From Rickettsia typhi (GTDB lineage Bacteria; Pseudomonadota; Alphaproteobacteria; Rickettsiales; Rickettsiaceae): DNA of 8,850 nucleotides. Location: NCBI GenBank assembly GCA_945878545.1, contig CAMCTQ010000046.1, positions 1-8,850 of the forward strand, read 5' to 3'. Below, in pieces: positions 6,441-8,850 of this stretch. How positions within the stretch are numbered: the stretch's first letter is position 1; every line of letters starts with the position of its first letter. The notes under the pieces are model-generated. The model made no database searches and was not told where the DNA came from. It worked only from the letters and a program-made list of their open reading frames with translations. The translations under genes were made by a program, and so were the position numbers.

Positions 6441-7877
6441 TTACCGTTCTGTAAAAGCTGTAGTAATAGAGGTATGAATCGGTTTTAGTAAATATGCTAA
6501 AATAGTTTTAGTACCTGTTACTATATCTGCTTCTACAGTCATACCAGGTATAATTAAATTTCTAGTAGCATCTTGCCCGACATAGTTTTTTTCAAGAGAT
6601 ACTTTGCCCAAATAATATCTAGTGCCATCGTCATTAATAAATGTGGTTGCTGAAATATATTCTAATTTACCATGAACAGTTCCGTATCTTGAAAAGTCGT
6701 ACGAACTAATCTTCACTTTCACCTCTTGACCAAGTTTGATGTGGCCAACGTCTCTTGGCTGAATTTTTGTCTCGACTACTAAAGCTCCCTCAAGCGGTAC
6801 TACTTCTAGTATCACTTTTCCGGCCTCAACTACTCCGCCAATAGTTTTGACTTTTATTCCTTTAACATATCCATATGATGGTGACTTTATGTTAAGTTTA
6901 TCTATCTGAGTTGATAATTTATGGATCACCTCATCTACTTGAGCTAGATCAGTAGATACTTGATTTAGTTGTTGATAAGCTTCATCAATAGCTTTTGCAT
7001 TAAGAGAACTAAGGCGATTTTGATATTCAGTAATTGCATTTTTTGCTTGAGACATATCAGAGTCCACACCATTTAATTCGCCACGAATTTGATTTAACTG
7101 TTTTTGTATATCTAAGAAATTAAATCTACTTAGATTACCTTTTTCCATTAGTTGTTTTTTTAAATCACGCTCCTCGGAAACTAATTTAATATTTTCATTT
7201 AATGTTTTGTTTTTTTCTTCAAGACCTTCTAGAGATTCTTTTTTTTGAGTGATTTGTTCTTCAATAACTTTTCTTTCGCTTTCTTTAGCCTTCATCATAC
7301 TTTGAAATGCTTTGAGCTGTTCATCTTCCATCTCTTTATTCCTGCCTTCTGTAATTTCTTTAAAAGTTGGAGTGGTTTGATTAATGAACGATTTTAGTCT
7401 AAGGGATTGATATTGAAGTGATAATTTTTTTGCTTTTAAACTGGCGAGATCTTTCTCTAAACCAGACCCATCCAGCTTAACTAGTACCTGGCCATTTTCA
7501 ACTAACTCTCCTTCCGAAACATTAATTTCAGCTACTATCCCGCCCTCTAAGTGCTGAATTGACTGGATGTGTTTACTTGGCAACACTTCTCCTTCGGTAA
7601 TTGCTATCTCATTAACATAAGTAACGGCAGACCATCCTACTAAAACAAGAATAATTGTACTTATAATCATTAAGGTAGTACGTACTATATGAGGTGCCAC
7701 AGTTTCCTCAACTAGAGCCGTTTGGGATAAATATCTTAATTGATCAATTTTGGCATGAGAATTGATTTGTGGATAAAAAACTCCAAATATTTTTTTTAAA
7801 CTAATCGAAGTTTTTTTGGCTAGGGGTGGTGAGGTTTCTATTTTCTCAGAAAAATCCTCAATTTTCTTATCTAACAT
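6441..7877 (-). CDS. HlyD-family type I secretion periplasmic adaptor subunit
   Basis: This 478-residue membrane-fusion protein would link an inner-membrane ABC exporter to a TolC-like outer-membrane channel. A cytoplasmic N-terminus of about 64 residues precedes one transmembrane helix (about 65-88). The first lipoyl half follows, with QSIQHLEGGIVAEINVSEGE (105-124), which is typical of T1SS adaptors. Residues about 138-330 are a long Lys/Glu/Gln-rich coiled-coil hairpin, including the RFNFLDIQKQLNQIRGEL region (251-268). The second lipoyl half and beta-barrel follow. The C-terminus PGMTVEADIVTGTKTILAYL (444-463) fits the PROSITE HlyD secretion signature. Length is normal for the family. It starts 3 bases after the ABC gene stop, with a GGGA site (7886-7889) 8 bases upstream, so the two form an export pair. 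The outer-membrane channel and the substrate are not encoded in this window. Confidence 0.95.
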   Translation of the reverse strand: MLDKKIEDFSEKIETSPPLAKKTSISLKKIFGVFYPQINSHAKIDQLRYLSQTALVEETVAPHIVRTTLMIISTIILVLVGWSAVTYVNEIAITEGEVLPSKHIQSIQHLEGGIVAEINVSEGELVENGQVLVKLDGSGLEKDLASLKAKKLSLQYQSLRLKSFINQTTPTFKEITEGRNKEMEDEQLKAFQSMMKAKESERKVIEEQITQKKESLEGLEEKNKTLNENIKLVSEERDLKKQLMEKGNLSRFNFLDIQKQLNQIRGELNGVDSDMSQAKNAITEYQNRLSSLNAKAIDEAYQQLNQVSTDLAQVDEVIHKLSTQIDKLNIKSPSYGYVKGIKVKTIGGVVEAGKVILEVVPLEGALVVETKIQPRDVGHIKLGQEVKVKISSYDFSRYGTVHGKLEYISATTFINDDGTRYYLGKVSLEKNYVGQDATRNLIIPGMTVEADIVTGTKTILAYLLKPIHTSITTAFTER

Positions 7878-7880
7878 CTA

Positions 7881-8850
7881 TTATTTCCCATATTGATTGA
7901 TAAATCTATCCGTTGTCATAACAACTGGCCTAGTGCCAGGAATCAAAACAATTACTTTGTCTGCTATTTTTATAAAATCATCTCTCTGACTAACAAAGAA
8001 AACAGTTTTTTTACCTTTAGCATCCTCTATTAACTTTTTATAGGCTAAACCAATATCTTCGTTTAATGAGGCATTAGGTAGTTCATCAAGTAAGATAATG
8101 TTGCTTTTTTTTAGCATAGCTCTAGCCAAATTTAGTACATAATTATAGCTAGTTGGAATAGGGGGGTTATGACCATAAATAATAGTATCAACTCCTTTTT
8201 CCATGTTTTCCAGTTCATCAAGGCCAGTTGCTTTTTCAATGGCATTCATAATCTCTTCATCTGTAGCTAGAGGATTGGCAAATAGCAAATTTTCTTTGAT
8301 AGTCCCTTCGAAGAAATTAGGCACCTGAGGAAGGTAACAGATATAACTTCTAAGCTCTATCGGATCCATTTGCTTTATGTTTACACCATCAATTCTGATG
8401 GTCCCTGTTTGTGGTTGGTATAGACCATTAATCAATTTCAGAAGCGAGCTTTTGCCGGAGCCATTGCTACCGGTAATGGCAATTACTTCTCCAGCCTGGG
8501 CTTCAACGTCAAGACCAACGAATACTGGTTCGACATCCATGGTATAACGAAGACCGACGTTGGTAAGTCTTATATTTCCTATAAGGGATTCAATAGGTCT
8601 TTTTACTACTGCCGATTGGTGTTCAATATCTATATTTACTAGCCTATTAATCTGTTCGATACTATTCCTAAGTTGCTCGATCCTAGGAAGCATAGAGCAA
8701 AGAGTTTGTAGAGGACCAAGGATTCTCCATATTAACATCATGGTTGCAACTAGGGCTCCCATAGTAAGAGTATTATCCCAAACTGCATGAATACCGAAAG
8801 TAACAACAGCGACACCAGCTAGTATTGACATAGTATGTGCGGTGGTATCA
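7881..8850 (-). CDS. Type I secretion ABC permease/ATPase, 5' end outside window, degenerate NBD
   Basis: The frame is open to the window edge, so the N-terminal part is missing and the Met at 8831 is not a credible start. Residue numbers here count from that Met. Residues 1-70 are the last membrane helices and the linker of an exporter permease (GALVATMMLIWRILGPLQTL resembles T1SS permeases such as LapB). The nucleotide-binding domain has an intact Walker A, GSNGSGKSS (121-129), Q-loop Q169 in CYLPQ, and Walker B with catalytic E250 in IILLDE. The ABC signature LSGGQ is replaced by IPTSY (225-229), the D-loop is altered (NASLN), and the H-loop histidine is Q282 in VSQRDD. The frame is uninterrupted and the flanks LNLARAML and KVIVL remain, so this is divergence and not a frameshift. 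Such sites are known from heterodimeric ABC exporters, for example the RtxB/RtxE type. It is followed after 3 bases by the HlyD adaptor. Confidence 0.9.
   Translation of the reverse strand, partial: DTTAHTMSILAGVAVVTFGIHAVWDNTLTMGALVATMMLIWRILGPLQTLCSMLPRIEQLRNSIEQINRLVNIDIEHQSAVVKRPIESLIGNIRLTNVGLRYTMDVEPVFVGLDVEAQAGEVIAITGSNGSGKSSLLKLINGLYQPQTGTIRIDGVNIKQMDPIELRSYICYLPQVPNFFEGTIKENLLFANPLATDEEIMNAIEKATGLDELENMEKGVDTIIYGHNPPIPTSYNYVLNLARAMLKKSNIILLDELPNASLNEDIGLAYKKLIEDAKGKKTVFFVSQRDDFIKIADKVIVLIPGTRPVVMTTDRFINQYGK

Noticed and set aside
8145..8159. Sequencing error or frameshift as the cause of the missing LSGGQ
   Set aside because: The frame is uninterrupted on both sides and conserved flanks (LNLARAML, Walker B) are in register; the H-loop histidine is lost independently.
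8560..8790. Plus-strand frame of 76 codons inside the ABC gene
   Set aside because: It is antisense to the permease and linker region of a clear ABC exporter.

Overview
The window is AT-rich bacterial DNA (about one third G+C by eye, with many homopolymeric A and T tracts). It carries seven tightly packed genes, all on the minus strand, so the order of transcription runs from high to low coordinates. The Gram-negative type I secretion parts and the low G+C fit a host-associated proteobacterium such as a Rickettsiales or Legionella-like intracellular bacterium. That placement is an inference from style and gene content; no marker gene here fixes the taxon.

In order of transcription the genes are: (1) the 3' part of an ABC permease/ATPase of the type I secretion class, cut by the window edge (7881-8850); (2) a HlyD-family membrane-fusion adaptor (6441-7877); (3) a response regulator whose output is an RsbW/HATPase_c_2-like ATP-binding domain instead of a DNA-binding domain (5471-6388); (4) a large hybrid sensor kinase, MASE1-CHASE-PAS-HisKA-HATPase-REC (2289-5477); (5) a type 1 isopentenyl-diphosphate isomerase (1751-2281); (6) a stand-alone HPt phosphotransfer protein (1384-1746); (7) a membrane-anchored metallo-beta-lactamase-fold hydrolase of the NAPE-PLD type (330-1373). 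Gaps are 3, 52, -7, 7, 4 and 10 bases, so genes 3-7 look like one transcription unit and genes 1-2 are probably joined to it. No convincing promoter is visible; the operon promoter should lie beyond base 8850.

The most coherent reading is a complete multistep phosphorelay in one operon. The hybrid kinase has His686 and receiver Asp984 but no HPt domain of its own. The separate HPt protein (His59) could carry phosphate on to Asp58 of the response regulator, which would then act through its ATP-binding domain on a protein partner. The signalling genes sit between a type I exporter and two lipid-related enzymes, an isoprenoid isomerase and a phospholipase-D-like hydrolase. The exporter ATPase has a degenerate ABC signature and no H-loop histidine, which suggests half of a heterodimeric transporter.

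Bases 1-329 hold no recognisable gene. They contain short stop-interrupted reading frames and a clear AT-rich inverted repeat just beyond the last stop codon of the operon.
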